Source: Clostridia bacterium (GTDB lineage: Bacteria > Bacillota > Clostridia > Oscillospirales > CAG-272). From it: DNA of 64,000 nucleotides. The position numbers were made by a program, and so were the translations under genes. This document shows, piece by piece, positions 62,887 through 64,000 of the stretch. The stretch is from contig JAFQDF010000021.1 of the NCBI GenBank assembly GCA_017416185.1, positions 1-64,000 of the forward strand, read 5' to 3'. The notes below the pieces were generated by a model. It was not told the origin of the DNA. It was given only the letters and a program-made list of their open reading frames with translations, and ran no database searches. Positions within the stretch are counted from its first letter, which is position 1; each line of letters opens with the position of its first letter.

Positions 62887-63378
62887 ATGTTTATATATTC
62901 TGTAAGAGCTTCGACGCTTAAATTTTTCGGGGCGGTGATACTTTCATTGGCAGCACTTATAGCGCTGATATGCTTTATACCCACCGCGGATACAGTGGAT
63001 GCCCAGACCTTTTCGCCCGGCGAAAAGATAAACTATGCAAACATAAAATCAAATGAAGACAGGATCAATTTCCTGTCTCAGTTCGGTTGGGAGGCAGAAG
63101 CCTCACCGCTGAAGGAGGAGACCGTAACAATACCCGACGAATTTGACCGTGTTTATACCGGCTATAACGATATACAGAAAAAGGCAGGCCTTGATCTTAC
63201 CAAATACAAAAACAAGGAGGTTCTGCGTTACTGTTATAAAATAACCAACTATCCCGATTATCCCGGGGAAGTCACTGCAACCCTTCTCATATACAAAAAC
63301 AAGGTTATCGGAGGAGATATCTCCTCGGCGGACGTAAACGGCTTTACTCACGGGTTTGAAAAAAGCACTTCACAGTAA
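62887..63378 (+). CDS. DUF4830-type membrane-anchored protein
   Basis: 163 residues from the ATG at 62887, behind GGGGGAG. Short N-terminus, one transmembrane helix (about 9-30), then an outside domain of about 130 residues (INFLSQFGWEAEASPLKEETVTIPDEFDRVY) that matches DUF4830 as I remember it, common in Ruminococcus-like bacteria, function unknown. Its last codons form one arm of the terminator. Confidence 0.75.
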   Translation: MFIYSVRASTLKFFGAVILSLAALIALICFIPTADTVDAQTFSPGEKINYANIKSNEDRINFLSQFGWEAEASPLKEETVTIPDEFDRVYTGYNDIQKKAGLDLTKYKNKEVLRYCYKITNYPDYPGEVTATLLIYKNKVIGGDISSADVNGFTHGFEKSTSQ

Positions 63379-63392
63379 TGAAGTGCTTTTTT
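63359..63392. terminator. Terminator with the DUF4830 stop codon in the loop
   Basis: Arms 63359-63372 (AAAAAAGCACTTCA) and 63379-63392 (TGAAGTGCTTTTTT), loop CAGTAA with the stop codon. Acts on both strands for two convergent genes. Confidence 0.85.
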
Positions 63393-63413
63393 ATTCCAAT
63401 TCGGAATTCTCAA

Positions 63414-64000
63414 TTATTTCGTTCTTTTTTTGGTTGCAACAAAGCCTATGCCGGATACGGCAAGGGTACCGATTGCCACAGCTACGCCTATATCAAAGGT
63501 CTGAGCAGCGTTTGTACCTGTAGAACTTGAAGTGCCTGTGGCCGCCTTCTTTGTCGTAGCCTTTGCCGTTGCCTTCTGAGTAACCTTTTGTGTGACTTTC
63601 TGGGTAACCTTATTACCCTTATTGTCGGTCACGGCGTTTCCCTTATCATCGGTAACCACCTCTGTTACCGCCTCGGTAGCAGCGGCTGTGGTAGTGTTTT
63701 CAGGATCTGCGTTACTGTCACCGGGAAGTGTAGTCGTGACGTCGGTAACAGGTGTGCTTTCCTCAGCCTTGGGTTCAAGGAGCATATGTATACCGTAAGC
63801 ATTAAGCTTCCAGGGTGTTGCCATAATTCCCGCTGTACCGTCAACACAGGTAGTAGCTATGGTAACGTATCTATGGTAGGTTATTCTTTCATCACCTTCG
63901 GGATCGTAACGTCTGTCATAGTATATCATAGCACAGGTGACCTCGTCGCCCCCTGCTGCGATCTTCTCGGGAGTAAGCTCAACGTCACCGTAGGACACGT
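63414..64000 (-). CDS. C-terminal part of a surface protein with sorting-signal-like tail (partial)
   Basis: The frame is open to the right edge, so the N-terminus is outside the window. Visible parts: a beta-rich fragment, perhaps cohesin- or beta-sandwich-like, then a Thr/Lys-rich low-complexity linker with VTQKVTQKVTQKATAKATTK, and a C-terminal cell-wall-type tail: NAAQTFDIG, a hydrophobic stretch (VAVAIGTLAVSGIGFVA) and TKKRTK. The layout matches a sortase signal, but the LPXTG motif is replaced by AQTFD or similar. Sortase is not encoded here. Confidence 0.65.
   Translation of the reverse strand, partial: VSYGDVELTPEKIAAGGDEVTCAMIYYDRRYDPEGDERITYHRYVTIATTCVDGTAGIMATPWKLNAYGIHMLLEPKAEESTPVTDVTTTLPGDSNADPENTTTAAATEAVTEVVTDDKGNAVTDNKGNKVTQKVTQKVTQKATAKATTKKAATGTSSSTGTNAAQTFDIGVAVAIGTLAVSGIGFVATKKRTK

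Overview
The window reads as a chromosomal segment of an uncultured anaerobic Clostridia bacterium (Bacillota), probably from a gut or rumen. The support is the gene set: a DivIVA/YlmH/YggT/SepF/YggS block next to ileS, lspA, rluD and metG, a short-type LeuD, a TatD-linked radical SAM protein, a CD1247-type protein, and GLUG and BspA-like surface proteins. Ribosome sites are strong (AGGAGG) and many promoters are near-perfect sigma-A sites (TTGACA, 17 bp, TATAAT). I cannot name the genus. No rRNA, tRNA, prophage, CRISPR array or intact insertion sequence was seen.

Layout. 0.1-10.5 kb (minus): a complete valine/isoleucine/leucine operon, ilvB-ilvN-ilvC-ilvD-leuA-leuC-leuD-leuB. It is preceded by a consensus promoter, a 35-codon leader peptide rich in Leu/Val/Ile and a 14-bp terminator, which together form an attenuator. 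10.6-18.6 kb: a lipid kinase, a MATE transporter, a GLUG lipoprotein and zinc-ribbon membrane protein facing an XRE regulator, and a pyridoxal-type kinase next to a shortened MocR/PdxR regulator. 18.8-23.7 kb (minus): the livKHMGF branched-chain amino-acid ABC importer. 23.9-29.8 kb (plus): a dihydrouridine synthase, then a LarA-like protein, a PHP phosphoesterase, 6-phosphogluconate dehydrogenase and a PfkB kinase, probably a sugar-acid operon. 30-44 kb (mostly minus): a DUF6809/XRE pair, then housekeeping genes for translation, lipoprotein processing and division. 44.5-51.4 kb: a TetR regulator, a decayed four-helix-bundle (IVP) element, and an 1886-residue secreted protein. 51.5-64 kb: queA, dapA, rsmI, a trmN6-like gene, a ferredoxin, a TetM-like GTPase, an Ltp lipoprotein, an Asp/Cys-rich protein, efp, pepP, an endonuclease IV-like gene, yqeG, a DUF4830 protein and the end of a surface protein.

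The most unusual content lies between the genes. Several kinds of small structured repeat sit at gene ends. (1) Heptad arms (TGCAAAA, TGCAAAG or GAATAGT types) are joined to a hairpin through a TTAAGG/TTCC junction; one copy has inverted arms enclosing a decayed IVP gene, which may be the parent form. (2) Arrays of unique hairpins are separated by a constant spacer (AATTCATG or ATATCGAG). (3) GC-rich hairpin elements in miaA and queA are flanked by 20-26 bp duplications of the gene's own end. (4) A 27-bp repeat starts exactly at the stop codons of livF and efp. There are also several hairpins with the stop codon in the loop and the coding 3' end as one arm. These elements, the ilv leader-peptide attenuator, the apparently leaderless TetM-like gene and the Asp/Cys-rich protein most deserve follow-up.
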